The notes beneath the pieces are model-generated. The model was given only the letters and a program-made list of their open reading frames with translations, ran no database searches and had not been told where the DNA came from. A program made the position numbers and the translations under genes. This document shows positions 23,848-35,483 of a stretch of 64,000 nt of DNA, piece after piece (positions within the stretch are counted from its first letter, which is position 1; each line of letters starts with the position of its first letter). The DNA comes from Rhizophagus irregularis (taxonomy: Eukaryota; Glomeromycota; Glomeromycetes; Glomerales; Glomeraceae), in NCBI RefSeq assembly GCF_026210795.1, contig NC_089445.1, forward strand, positions 3,596,001-3,660,000. The letters are read 5' to 3'.

Positions 23848-25547
23848 TCATTTATTTTGACATGAATGTCCACTATGGCATCTACTGCTACAGTCTCCAC
23901 CTGCCTTCTTACAGCGACATTTATTACTATTGCATTCACCTTTACAATTACATATACCCCCTGATACTAAACCCGCACTCTGAAGATGTGCAGCCTCTCT
24001 AATTGATATTTTGTTTAAGAGAATGACTTCTAATTTAGGAAAAGTTTCTGTTCCAAGTGGTTCTAATTCACTAGCAGAATAATACACTCCAATTATTCCA
24101 AATTTTGATCCCAAACTATATTTATTATTTTCAGTTTTTTCCATAATTTTACATGGCAAAGTGGGTCGATCAACACTAAATCTATCAATTTTAGGAACAG
24201 CAACCCTTACCAGATCACTAATCTGATATTCTTTAATTCTTTTTCTTCCCTTGCTCATTTGATTGGCCATCTTATTTGTATAATTTTGAAGGTCTTGACG
24301 AGCCATATTTCTTAATATTTTGTGCTGTGTATTATTTGTAATATCTAAAAGGACCGGATCAATAAGTACTATATGTCTATTGTTTTCACTATCTTGATCT
24401 TGGACTACTGCTCTTTCAATATCTAATTATTGGACTGGAATATTTGATTCTAATTGTATTAGTATGATAAATAATAAAATTTGACAATTAGATTAAAAAA
24501 AACATTTTATTAAATTTAATAAATATTATTGAAATTAATAATTTTTTTAGTATTAAAAATCTTACCTTGCAAATCATCTATTATATCACTATCCAAATCT
24601 TCAATACTATCATATATTTGTATAGTATCAGGTATATCTTCTTCATTATAGATATTTTTTGCAAATAATTCATCAATTAAAGTACAATTTTCACGTGGTT
24701 TATCACTATATACGAGTTCATATAGTGTTTTTTTATGGGAACCTTTATTACTCCTGCACAAAACTCTTTCTCATTATTAGACTGTAAAATAGTTGGAGAA
24801 GAGCCTAAAAAATGGAAAAGTTCAAAAAGATATGCTGCTACTTCAATAGCTCTTTTTGAAGTAAGAGCTCTGGCCCAAGAGAATCTTGTAAAGTGATCTC
24901 TTACATGGCAAATATATTTATATTCGCCATCTGCATCAAATAATAAATCAATAAGATCCATCTAAAAAAAAATAGAAAATAAATTAAATATAATAATAAT
25001 AATAAAAAGAATATAAAATAAATTAAATATTTACTTACACACAAGATAGAAAATTCCTTGCAATGATAGGCTTTGCTGCTAAAGGGTGAAATAATAGTTT
25101 TCATACTACACATATTATACAATTATTAACAAATTGTTCTACAATATCTTGTTTAATCCAACCCCACCTTTCTATAATAGACTTCTATGTTTGTCTTTGC
25201 TCACTATGCTGTGTAATTTCTGCATGAGTTTGATATAAAACTTCATACATATTTTTTACAGCCAACACTGGGTTGTTGTTTACTGCAACAATTACCCTAT
25301 AGTCACCAGGTATTATTTCCTTAAGCTTAAACTTTTTCTTAATCCAGCTACGTGTATTTTTATTAGAAATAGTATTATTTTTAGGGTTTAACAATACTTC
25401 TTTAATTTTATTTAAAAAATTAAGATTTATCAAAGCCTTTTCTTGCTTTGACGTAGGAAGGTTGCCAATATAACATTCAATAATTCCATTAAATGTATCT
25501 CTGCTGATAAACGTATATTTCATGACAAAACATATAGCTATAAACAT
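23848..25547 (-). pseudogene. Ginger/KRBA2-like integrase (transposase), decayed
   Basis: On the minus strand, an N-terminal region (25547-25185, including IIPGDYRVIVAVNNNPVLAV) leads to a zinc-binding-like block with CIICSMKK-type spacing (about 25110). A 77-nt GT-AG intron follows (24962-25038), then an rve integrase core: MDLIDLLFDADGEYKYICHV, FTRFSWARAL and TILQSNNEKEFC. The second catalytic Asp of the usual QSDNG.EF motif is Asn here. The stretch with the catalytic Glu is missing, and the frame jumps to TLYELVYSDKPRENC. The C-terminal frame (24306-23848, open in frame from about 24426) ends in a Cys-rich module, CNCKGECNSNKCRCKKAG, typical of KRBA2-like integrases. An in-frame TAA precedes it at about 24426. 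Clearly dead. Confidence 0.75.
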
Positions 25548-25767
25548 GTGTTTTCAAGCTGTAACGATATAAAGCATGTGTCTTCAGACTGTAATGAGAT
25601 AAAACATGTGTTTTCAATCTGTTAACGCAATAAAACATGTTTTCCATAAAAAAAATTGTAATAAAAAAATGCTGTGTCTTTGTAAAGATTATCAATGATT
25701 TACATAACACATATCACCTGACAATAATCTCAATTTTTAAGTAAATTCATGTTGATTTTATTTATTA

Positions 25768-26694
25768 CACAATTTTTATATTATTTAATATCAGATTTAC
25801 ATTTAAAAATTTTTTTTCGTTTCTCTTATTATAAATTTTCATTTCTCTAACATCTCTATGTTTCTTTATTCAAAATCTTATTTACCTATTCTCAAAAAAC
25901 CATTAATCTATTCCTATTAAAAAAAGAAAAGAAAATGGCTAATATCTAGAAGAAAAACTAACATTATAGACACCATAGCACCACCTATTTACTGGGAGAG
26001 AGTCCAAGTTGAAATGCTAAAAAAAAAGACAAAAGAACGGTCAGTACTGTTCTAGGATAAAGAAACTAACACTATAGTAACATTATAGCACACCTATTTA
26101 CCGGGAGAGAGCCCAGGCTGAAATGCTAAAAAAAAAGAAAAAAAACGGTTAGTACCCTTCAAAAAAGAAAAAAATAAAAATAAAAATTGAATTCTACCTT
26201 AAAACATTTTAACTGTTCCTATTAAAAAAAAAAAAAAGAAATGGGTTAAATACAACTCATAAAAAGAAAAAAACAAAAAAAAACCTTCCAGAACCTACTT
26301 AAAATGTTTAACAAAAAAAGAAAAAGAAAGGAATGGTTAGTACCATTCTGAAAAAGAAAAAACAAAAAAAAAATAAAATAAAAGCTTCCGAACCTACCTC
26401 AAAGAGTCAATCAGTCGTAAAGAACCGTTTTTATTAAAAACTTTATAATAATTAAAGTAATTTTTAGTGTAGTTACTAATGGGTTAAACTAACACTATTT
26501 CAGATTAATAAAATAGTAGAAACCAGCAGAAAATGATCGATATTTTTTTTTTTAAAAAAAATTTTTATTTGCCTCAGATTAAAAACTGAGACACCTCAAA
26601 TTATTAATGATCCACATCACACATCTTACATGACGATTTCAATCTGAGGTGCGTGAGTTGCGATCTGAGGTAAGAATCGATCTGAGGTACAACA
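25768..26694 (-). repeat. Right TIR of the Ginger-like element with 2 tandem units
   Basis: It is the inverted counterpart of 22212-23698, with only two copies of the 'ccgggagagagtcc' tandem unit (about 25990 and 26105). The difference of five units accounts for the roughly 560-bp length difference from the left TIR. Confidence 0.8.
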
Positions 26695-26701
26695 TATATA
26701 T

Positions 26702-27120
26702 GAAGTTGAAATTAAAGCCCAAAAGTAGAAATATTTCAACTTGGGAAGGTCAAAAGTCAAAATTAAAGTCAAAATGGTCAAAATTACATCATAGTCATAT
26801 GATTTTTATAATTATAGTTTAATATAAAATTTTAAATGTGAATAACTCCGTCAATATTAATGCTACAGATATGAAATACATATCATTGGAATCCTCTCAA
26901 TGAGCTGAATTCAACTGTATAAAGATCATAAAAATCGAATTACTGGATGCGGAGTTCGTTAACTTTGAATTTTAATATTATTGTTTACTATAAAATCATA
27001 TGATTATGTCATAATTTTGACCATTTTGACTTTTGGAGGGGCTCAAGTCGAAATCATTTTGACCATTTTGACCATTTTGACCATTTCAAAGGTCAAAATT
27101 AACTAATTTCAGTTTCATGT
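26702..27120. mobile_element. imperfect inverted-repeat element with TTGACC/GGTCAA arrays
   Basis: The left arm (ggtcaaaagtcaaaatt..atggtcaaaatta..catatgatttt) is matched inverted by the right arm (aaaatcatatgatt..ataattttgaccattttgacttttgg). The right arm carries four tandem attttgacc words at 27055-27085. The element starts a few bases after the Ginger-like end. Its target duplication is not clear. Confidence 0.5.
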
Positions 27121-27355
27121 ATAAACCTGGCTATTAATTTCTGACTCATGATCATGCTTTAGCACCTCTAGCCATGTATTATTTGTTTGTGTCTCAGTAT
27201 CTGTAACGTAAAAATAGGCAATGTTATGGATGCCGGGCATTCAAGCCAACTTTGTAAACGTGATTTTTTTTGATTCATAGTTTTGTGACACTGGTTTAAT
27301 GATTTCTGGTAAATCTCTAATGTATGATGTAAATATTCCTTTATTCATTTAGAAA

Positions 27356-27517
27356 TATGGGGTCTTTGCAATAGAAAGGTACGAAACTCAAAAAAAATTT
27401 AAATTTTACTTTATATGCTAATTATGTTTTTTTTTACTGAAATAAATGCAAATTTAATATTAATTTAATTTTTGATATTTTTTGAGTTTTGTACCTTTCT
27501 ATTGCAAAGACCTCATA
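27356..27517. mobile_element. Tc1/mariner-type MITE (TA duplication)
   Basis: The element occupies 27358-27515 (158 bp). TGGGGTCTTTGCAATAGAAA and its inverted copy at the right end extend through GGTAC.AAACTCAAAAAA, about 38 bp of TIR. TA flanks both ends. Confidence 0.82.
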
Positions 27518-27696
27518 TATTTTGGAGAAATAGATCTGTATGAATGATGCAGGTATGCTCTATTTACTATGTTTATCAGGAGTTTATCAGTAATACATAC
27601 ATTTATAATCAGAATAGAACATTTGTGCGCAAAATTTTGCAAAAAAATTTGAAAAAAATCAATTTATTGTAGGAAATCACATGTCAATCTAATACA

Positions 27697-28359
27697 TACA
27701 GTAACACCTCTCTAAGTGCATCCCCTTTGGAACTATAGTAAAAAAATAGTAGAATGTGCACTTAGAAAGTGTGTGCTATATATAGACAGGGTTTCAGACT
27801 TTCAGTAATTTAATTATAATAAATTATTAAAAACTATCTAGAAATTCATCCAAAACTCCAAAGACTTTATATTATAATTTTGGCTGGATGTAGAGATTAA
27901 TTTTTATCATTTATTAACTTAATTTTAATTTAAAGACGTGGCCAAAAATCATGTGAAAAGGTTTCGGCTACAAGTATAGAGTATGCATTTATAGAGAGTA
28001 AAATATTAAGAGCTCCTATAAGTTAGGATCAGGTTCACCGTGCACTTAAAGAAAATTTATATAGTGTATGCACTTATAGAGAGTGCACTTAAAGTTGCTT
28101 GTCTAAACCTTTTCAAAATCCTACGATTAGTTTCGTCAAAATTTTACTATAGATTTATTATAGTTTCAGCAAAGTTTTGGCAGTTTAGGCATTTATAATA
28201 AGTTTTGGCAGTTTCGCCTTTCTCCAAAGTTTCGCCAGTTTTTTAATATAACTTTAATATAGTTTTGGCAGAATTTCGCTTTTTGGCAAAACGCCATCTT
28301 GCCTAAACCCCTAGGTTTCAGCAAGCAACCTTAGGTGCACTTATAGAGGTGTCACTGTA
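27697..28359. mobile_element. pogo/Tigger-like non-autonomous element
   Basis: The element occupies 27699-28357 (659 bp). Ends CAGTAACACCTCTCTAAGTG and CACTTATAGAGGTGTCACTG are inverted and flanked by TA. CAGT..ACTG ends with a TA duplication are typical of pogo/Tigger elements, and transposase relics of that family occur at both sides of this window. Internal 28140-28310 is rich in 'agttttggcagttt' words and may be a second insertion. It has no coding capacity. Confidence 0.75.
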
Positions 28360-29384
28360 ATATAATTAATTGATGGTGCAAATGATATTATCGTTACTTA
28401 TATTTATTAATAAGTTAATACAGGAAAAGCTTATCATAAGCATATATTATAATACTAATATAGTACTGTAAATTAGTACAACTAAAAGAAAAAAAAAATC
28501 CATTATATATATTTTAGGTAAAGTTACCACAGGTTAGGTAAGTATCTCAATTTGAGTAATTCTGCTTTCAGATATTCTGCATTACCTATAATTTCACTTA
28601 GTGCGAAATTAATCTACCAAACATAAGAATGACCTGTTAACCTATTTACCATTATATTATTTAATCTAATATTCCCATGTTTCCCTCTAATGCATGTATT
28701 TCTTGTAAGCCTTTTATGGCTAATCTTTTTTCTTCTTTTATGACAGAATTTCTATCTTTTACTTGCAAACAATTCTCCAGCAAATGATATGAGCATGAAG
28801 ACAAACGCCTTATGGAAAATTCCAGATTTTAGAAGCTTCAGTACGTAAATTCCTTGAATTTTTTTGAAAATTATGCAATAAATTTTTATTTCATTAAGCA
28901 TTTCCTTTAGCTTAATAATATCTTTATATAAGTCAACTATCTTTAGAGCACCTGATTTTCTGCAAAGTTTGCTTTACTAATAACTAAAGATGTAGTATGT
29001 AATTGATAATTACTACCTTGTGTTGTAATAATAAAGGTTGCAACCTATTATTACTTTTAAAGTTAAAATGTTGTAATATTACAACACTTATGATTATTTA
29101 AAAATTTTCTTTTTGAAAAATAAAAATTAAGTTTTTATAGAACAAATATCATCATAAAATGAAATGATTAATATATTATAATATATATTTGTATAATTGA
29201 AAATAATTACAATACTATATAATAATTATAATACTAGTAGTAATTGTAATACTATATAATAATTATAATATTGTGTTGTAATTACAACAAAAGTGTTGTA
29301 TGTATATTGTAATAATTGCAACTTTACAACCTTCTAAAAATAATTATTATATATCATATCTTTATTAACAACTGTTCCAGATCA
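28360..29384. other. AT-rich intergenic region
   Basis: No gene seen. Positions 29000-29340 are dense in TTGTAATAATTACAAC-type palindromic words, perhaps a degraded MITE. Confidence 0.35.
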
Positions 29385-29625
29385 ACCAAATCAGAATCCC
29401 GCTTACTTATAATAAATGTCACTGTAGAAAATTGGCCCTTTACTAATAGTTTTTACCTTACTTTTTTCTTAAATTCTATTGGTTAATTAGCTAAAAAGGA
29501 AAAAAATCATAACAATGTAATATAAAATTTCCTTTTATAGTAGGATCTGCAAAGAATTTTATATATGATTTTTACCTTAGGCCTGAGGGTGATCTATCTT
29601 ATAAGTAAGTGGGTCCTACCAAATC
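29385..29625. mobile_element. hAT-like MITE with TSD ACCAAATC
   Basis: The element occupies 29393-29617 (225 bp). Ends AGAATCCCGCTTACTTATAA and, inverted, AGGACCCACTTACTTATAA agree with one indel. accaaatc is duplicated at 29385-29392 and 29618-29625. Interior sequence next to both ends also agrees (AATAAATGTCACTG versus GATAGATCACCCTCAG). Confidence 0.65.
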
Positions 29626-30118
29626 CCAATGCTTCGTCAAAGTAGAATCGTTCACAATCATAATTTTTCATATCTACAAGAAACTTACCATCACTTGTGT
29701 ATTTGAAATTTTTTATATTAACTTTTTTTGCATTCTAAGTGGTTATCTTTGGACAAGTATTCAGAAGTTCTTTTTTTGACTCAGTCAGTTTTTTGACGTT
29801 TAGACTTTGGTGGCTTATATTCATTATCATTATTATCTGATTGGTCTGAATTGTTTGAATGGTCTGAATCTGGATGATTGTCATTATCATCATCATGATT
29901 AGATTTTGGTGGCGATAATGAAGAGTCAAACTTTGAGGCATTACTAAAAATATCTTCGAAGTAATGTATACATTTTAAAAACGAAGGTTGATATTCTGTG
30001 TATTGTTGATTTATAGGAATCATAGAGGATATATAGAGTTTATTTGTATTTGGTAAATCATCACGTTTTAGAAACTATGTTTTAGCATATGTTGTGATCA
30101 TGCCATATTGTAATTTAT

Positions 30119-30485
30119 TACTTTACTAAAAATGGCCAATTTTTTGAAATGATTTTGTAATAATTTTAAAATACTACAAAAATACATTTAATACATCAAA
30201 ATGTTTTTATTATATTTTTGCTATTATTTTGTAATTGTATTGTATCTAGGTCTATAAAAATAACTCAAAATAATATCACAATAATTTTTTAATATTTTTG
30301 TTATTATTTTATTATTATAATATAATTAACTTTGATATTATTTTAATATTTTAATCTCAAAAATATCTTAAATATATCTTGATATATTTTAAAAATTTTA
30401 CAAAATAATTGCACAATTGTTTTGAAAGCCATTGTATCTAGGTCTATAAAAATATTTCAAAAAATTGGCCATTTTTAGTAAAGTA
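30119..30485. repeat. inverted repeat bounded by TA, overlapping a coding relic
   Basis: CTTTACTAAAAATGGCCAAT at 30121-30140 is inverted at about 30464-30483, with TA next to each end, and the match spans about 30 bp. The right arm is also the coding block LLKMANFLKY on the minus strand. A 23-bp direct repeat (ttgtatctaggtctataaaaa) occurs at about 30240 and 30432. It could be a Tc1/mariner MITE that supplied codons, or an inverted duplication of the gene's own 3' part. Confidence 0.5.
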
Positions 30486-31265
30486 AGTACTATATATCCA
30501 AAAGCTTGACGAATTATTCTCTTTATTTTTTCATGTATAGAATAATCATTTGTACCATCTATTACATCAACTGCAGCATTATAAAGTTCATTAAGATTCT
30601 TTATATCATCTGTAAATTTTACTTGTCTGTCTTCGGTTATCTCAGTTCCTCCTACTAATTCAACCATAAGTTGTTCTAGATTTACTTCACCTGTAGTGAC
30701 TACTTCTGTGTCATTTAGAGATTCCAACTTCTTCACATTATCAGCACAAAAAAGTATAAAGTCTGGTTCACCAAAGATCACATGACAGTCATCTTGGGAA
30801 CCTCACCTTTCTGGCTTTGGTAGTTTTCTTAATCTTTGATTATTTATTTCAGTCATTACTCACAAAAAAGTATTGACTGTTTTTCTTTTAAACTTTACAT
30901 TCATTTGAATAATTTGAAGCTATTAATGCTTCATTAAGAAAAGTTTCCATTGTAATAATGGAATCTTAGGTAGTTTTTGTGAAGCTAATTCATGTGTGCT
31001 TTTAGTTGTCATTTTATAAGCCTTCAAGAAGGAGAAGATTTAATCGAAACAATTCTCTTTCTGTAAGAAGTTCTAGTGATGAATAAGGGAGTATTAAGAA
31101 AAAGTAATAAAGCGAAAGTCAGGATGTTTAGTAATAGAAAAATTTAAATATTAATAAATATGTAACAATTACAAGCCAGGATACGTTCATTCGTGTTGAC
31201 AATTTATTATGACTCACTTACCAGTGGCACTGGATTGCTCTGCGATAACGTGAATATATTTTTGG

Positions 31266-31293
31266 AACCCTAACCCTAACCTAACCCTAACCT
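31266..31293. repeat. short interstitial telomere-like repeat (CCCTAA)
   Basis: aaccctaaccctaacctaac.. comprises about four units, one of them shortened, in an otherwise non-telomeric context. A two-unit TTAGGG repeat is at 11182-11193. Confidence 0.8.
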
Positions 31294-31986
31294 GGGTTTG
31301 ATGATAATAAATAGGAAAGAAAGGCATAAGAAAAAGTAAGTATTCGGTATTATTGGCAAATATATAAAATCGTGGGAAAAAATAAAGCTTGCTTACCTCT
31401 TTTAATCTTACTAATCAGTTTTAAAATTTCTTTAGCTGTTCAAAGAGGTATATTGATACTTAAAAGGTCTTTTCGTGTTAATTTAAGGAAAAAGCTACCC
31501 TTTAAAACCTTCTGATTATAAATTTTATCGATATCTTCACCCTCAAGGTCTAAGTCTAATTCAGCTCTCCTCTCTTGCAAAAATTCCTTAACCCCATCTT
31601 GATTCCATCCATTAATTTCTTCAACCATCGGAAGACTAGCTATAGGAGCACTCGTAGAAGTACTTGTATTTGCAATGTTGTTGGACATGGTTATTTGCAA
31701 ATGTAGTAACAGTTGTACAAGTTCAGAAAAAGAAAAAATTTGCTATGAATAGAGGATATATTTATAAGAAATTGATTGTTGCACAGATTGATCTGACTCA
31801 TTACAGATACTAAGCTTTACATTACTTCATATAAAAAAAAGTGCTAAACTTTAAGATCGTGACTCACATCACAGTCTCAGAATTTCAGCGTTTTTACATA
31901 TCAGCTGATAGGTGAGAAGAATATTCACGGTACTTTATTAATACATGCAAAAATAAATACAAGCGTGAGAGTATATGATAAAGCTT

Positions 31987-32158
31987 CTATGTTACAATTG
32001 CGAACTTGAGTTTATTGCTTGAAGTGTTGCAGGTAAGACAATATTCCAACTTATCTTGGGATAGTAACTTTGCTAATTCAGAATTATAAGGGAACTGATT
32101 CCCATTTTCACAGTACCATGAGCCATGTAATCCATAATCCCCAAGTTTTCCATCACAA
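31987..32158 (-). pseudogene. unrecognised coding remnant cut by repeat copy B
   Basis: The minus-strand frame reads ICDGKLGDYGLHGSWYCENG and NQFPYNSELAKLLSQDKLEY, with two further Cys (CLTC) and a stop at 31987-31989. No start is visible because the dispersed repeat begins at about 32168. Its composition is protein-like and differs from the flanks. No family was recognised. Confidence 0.35.
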
Positions 32159-32167
32159 ATAGGGGCA

Positions 32168-33497
32168 TTAAATGATGTGTTTAAAAAAAGTAAAATTGCT
32201 CACGATAAAAATGTGACTCAGAAACTCAGAGAATCATTTAAAATAAACATATAAATCACCTGAACATTATACATATACATATCACCTGATTACAAATAAT
32301 AAGGCGATTACCTGGATAAGTTTACATTAAAAAGGAACTTTTGGATCAATAAATATGTAAGTCCTAATAACAAAAATAAAAAATGAATGAATGAATAAAC
32401 CAATGTCGAAAAGAAATAAATGGTTAGTCTTTTTGTTAACTATATTTGGTAATGTTTTGGTCATCAAAATTTTTATCATTTATTATCGTGTTCATTTTTG
32501 TTGGTAATAATTTGTATGTTCTATCTGGAATTAAAAGAATCACTTAAAGATTACTATTTATGGTTTAAATTTGTCCATCTTCTAGAAAATTAGAATATTT
32601 TTAATGGATTATTTACTATTTGTATATAATTTCATTGTTATGTAGATAACAGCATGTTCAAATCGTTCAATCGTATATTCATTTTTTACTTTTTGTTTTC
32701 CATTTACTTTCTATGTTCTTTCAGTAAACTACGTCCCCATAATTGAATTTAGAAATTATAATTTATTATATAATACGTAATAATTAACTATTTATGGTTT
32801 AAATAATTTTCTTTACTTTTAATATTTGTATTTGTTCAATTAGTATTATTATAAAAAGCACCATCCACCACCACTTATAAGTTATAAGTGCCCTTCTAAA
32901 TGCACACCCCAAGTATATATGACCTCTAATTATTTTACTCTATAAAATATAAATGCACGAACAGAAGATACTTATCAACCAATTTCACAAATATTATAAT
33001 TGGTAACAAATTTTTAGTAAATTGTTGACTTCCTTTTAATTATCAATCTAAAATTGTTTTTCTTTGTAATATTTCAAATAAAGCTGTATACATTAAAAAT
33101 TAATAAACCGGAAAAAAAAATTCTTTTTTTTTCATTTTTAAACATGTCAATAAATAAATAAATAAATTAATAATGTTATAAGAAAACATTTCTTTACGCG
33201 AAATATCAAACCAATCAACATTTTCTTTGTTCCTATAATGGAAAGTTAATAGTTATAGTGGCAGGCTACAGTGCAAAAACGTAATTCGCTTGTCCTAATT
33301 TCCCATATAATTCTAATAAAAGCGTTTAATTTATACATCAAAATTTTTTTTATATTACATAAATAAAAATGCAAATTTCTTGTGTTACACTAAATTATAC
33401 GTTTATTAAATGTTAAAGTGTCACATAATGATAAAGCGGCAAATTTTGTTGAAATAGGCGCAGATTTGTTTACTCTGACTTGCCATATAACAGTTAA
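32168..33497. repeat. dispersed non-coding repeat, copy B
   Basis: It is colinear with copy A (19636-21450), lacks the MITE of copy A and shows small indels, such as an extra 'aataaggcgattacctggataagtttacatt' type block near 32300. It truncates the coding remnant at 31987-32158. Confidence 0.8.
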
Positions 33498-33713
33498 TAT
33501 TCAACCACAGATATTAATAACAAGTATTCGAATACAAAGAAAATGCCATAGCGTATAGTTAAATGGCTAATAAGAATCCAGAAAAAATGTCTTCACGTTG
33601 TTTAGTAGCGTAGTATGATACTCGGGTAACAACAAGAAAATAATTCATTGCAAAATAAATAAATATGTGTAGAAGCCAACACGTCACCATATAATTCTTT
33701 ACAAGTGACATTT

Positions 33714-33798
33714 GAAAGGTGGAAAATGTGCGTATTGTAATAAAGATAATACGTACAAAACATGGTGTCAAGCTTGTGATCCCGATATTATTCAACTG
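33714..33798 (+). pseudogene. Cys-pair module fragment of kinase N-terminus
   Basis: The frame GGKCAYCNKDNTYKTWCQAC followed by DPD has CxxC...CxxC spacing matching residues 49-65 of the kinase at 35484 (CYECKQPNTGDYYCQAC). The frame then leaves the expected WTSGN continuation. It is a fragment of a related kinase gene, with no kinase domain near it. Confidence 0.5.
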
Positions 33799-33899
33799 CG
33801 GTTAATAATATTAGTGGTCAATAATTTTGTAATGGAATCACGTGATTTTTCTTACCCAGGGACCAGGGTAAACGAAATCTCGTGGGGAAAAATATTAGT

Positions 33900-34190
33900 G
33901 GACAACAGAAATTGACTATAGTGAATAATAATAGAAATGATGATATTGATAATGATGATGCCTCCAATTAGTTCTATTTAGACTCGTTTTAATAAACTTG
34001 GACATGTGGCTGGTTTTCGGCAAGCCCAGTAAATGTATTGCAAGATGGGAAAATATAGATAACGAAAATCAAATTCCAGGCGAAAATAGAGAGCGATTAT
34101 AAAGATGAGTATTTTTTAAGTAGTAGTAATGAAAATGAAGAAGAGAGTATTAATAATGATGAAACTGATGATTCTGATATATCCCATTAA
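33900..34190 (+). pseudogene. acidic coding-like remains
   Basis: A frame ending at a TAA at about 34188 reads YKDEYFLSSSNENEEESINN and continues with acidic residues to SDISH. Upstream, 33930-33960 also encodes Asn/Asp-rich residues in another frame. Such tails are common at the ends of transposase and hypothetical genes here. No family was assigned. Confidence 0.25.
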
Positions 34191-35483
34191 TTCAATGATT
34201 TAATCTTGTATAGATAATACCACGTATCATTGGGGTGATCGGTCAACTATGTAAATCAAAACTATATCAGGTAGCTTAATTAAACTATTATCAAAGTTTT
34301 TTTAAAATCATAACTACTTAATAGAGAGTCTCTTTTACATAGTAGACCACAATAATAAAAGAATAGTTCGCGAATTTTTAGATGTCTAGAGTGAACTTTC
34401 TTGTTATTTATTATAAATTATTTATTACTTTTTTTTTATAAGTATCCATTCTCATACATATCTCTGACAAAGTTACGTTGGTTATTTTTGTATTATTATT
34501 CAACTTTCAAATCAATGCCATGTAAAACCTCTCTCTATACTAATATTGAATAAAAAGAAGGTTATTTTTTCATTAATTGGTAAAATATTTCAAATTTAGC
34601 AACGTAACTCTGTTATTCTGGAATTAAAATTAACTTTAAAATGTTTTTGGTCGCAAAACGAGTTAGAATTAAGGCTAGACATCTAAATTTAGCATGGGTA
34701 TTTACAAATCATATAAACGAAAGTATCAAGCTCGGATAGCAGCCCAAAAGAGTCTAAAAAAATGACCATAATAATACTATCAAGGAAATAACAAGTCAAT
34801 TAATTACCCATGGCAGAAGTTATTGCGTCAAACCTTTTTAATTGTATCATATGATTATTATTACTTATTGTTACAATATTATTGTATTTATAAAATTGTA
34901 TAATGGAATTAACACGTGAAAAAATCTTCAATAGTAAATTTTTATATGATACCATATTCCATATATGATATATAGTTTTGATTTACATAATTGACACCGA
35001 CGCACGTAATCCGCATGATGCGCATTATAAATGAAATTTTCGCATTTTTGCCCATCCCTAGTTATATTAAGAGCCAATAAGAGGTGAGTTTTATCGTGTT
35101 AACAATATCATAGTAAACGTAAATGTTTTTTCTTTTATAAAAATATAAATTTTTATTTATTTTTAAAACGTTCGTGTTGGTTGGTATTTAGATATTCAAA
35201 GAATTTTTATCTTAAAAACGAAGTTATCTGCTCCACAAACCAAGAAATAAATTTTTTCATTTATGTATAGAAGTTGAACGATAAGTTTAGCGTGACGAGA
35301 CTTGTTGTGTTTCCTGTGTATTTTAACTAGTCTTCTTTTTAACAATTTCGTTGCCGATCATGAAATCATTGCAACATTTCTAACATAAATAACGTTTCAC
35401 CATTATTTTTTTTTCTTTTCTTTATTTTCATATTTTAAATACGAATTAATAACATATTCCTTATTCGACAAATAATTTACTAA
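34191..35483. other. Intergenic region upstream of the kinase gene
   Basis: No gene seen. The last 100 bases before 35484 are T-rich then A-rich (ttcatattttaaatacg.., aataatttactaaATG), as expected of a fungal promoter/leader. No exact start site can be given. Confidence 0.4.

Larger units (their letters stand above)
22212..26694. mobile_element. Ginger/KRBA2-like integrase DNA transposon, complete but inactive
   Basis: The element begins TGTTGTGCCTCAGATCG and ends CGATCTGAGGTACAACA, flanked by TATA on both sides (22208-22211 and 26695-26698). A 5'-TGTTG start and 4-bp duplication fit the Ginger group of integrase-encoding cut-and-paste transposons. The left TIR is about 22212-23698 and the right TIR about 25768-26694. 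The central 2.1 kb holds a decayed integrase gene on the minus strand. The catalytic domain lacks an acidic residue and has a deletion, so this copy cannot move by itself. Confidence 0.8.
29735..31688 (-). pseudogene. SAM-like-domain protein of a Glomeromycotina family, decayed
   Basis: The ATG at 31688 opens a Ser/Thr leader and a helical module, VEEINGWNQDGVKEFLQERR, EDIDKIYNQKVLKGSFFL and LTRKDLL, which fits a SAM-type helical domain. At 31440-31442 a TGA interrupts IPL-TAKEILKLISKIKRG in the same frame, most simply a Gly codon mutated to stop. A GTAAGC donor-like site follows. A second coding block at 30781-30398 (GEPDFILFCADNVKKLESLNDTEVV, KIKRIIRQAFGYI) and a third at 30023-29781 (SKFDSSLSPPKS plus an Asp/Asn-rich tail) continue in the same direction. 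The 30398 block ends inside an inverted-repeat structure. Function unknown; likely non-functional because of the stop. Confidence 0.5.
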
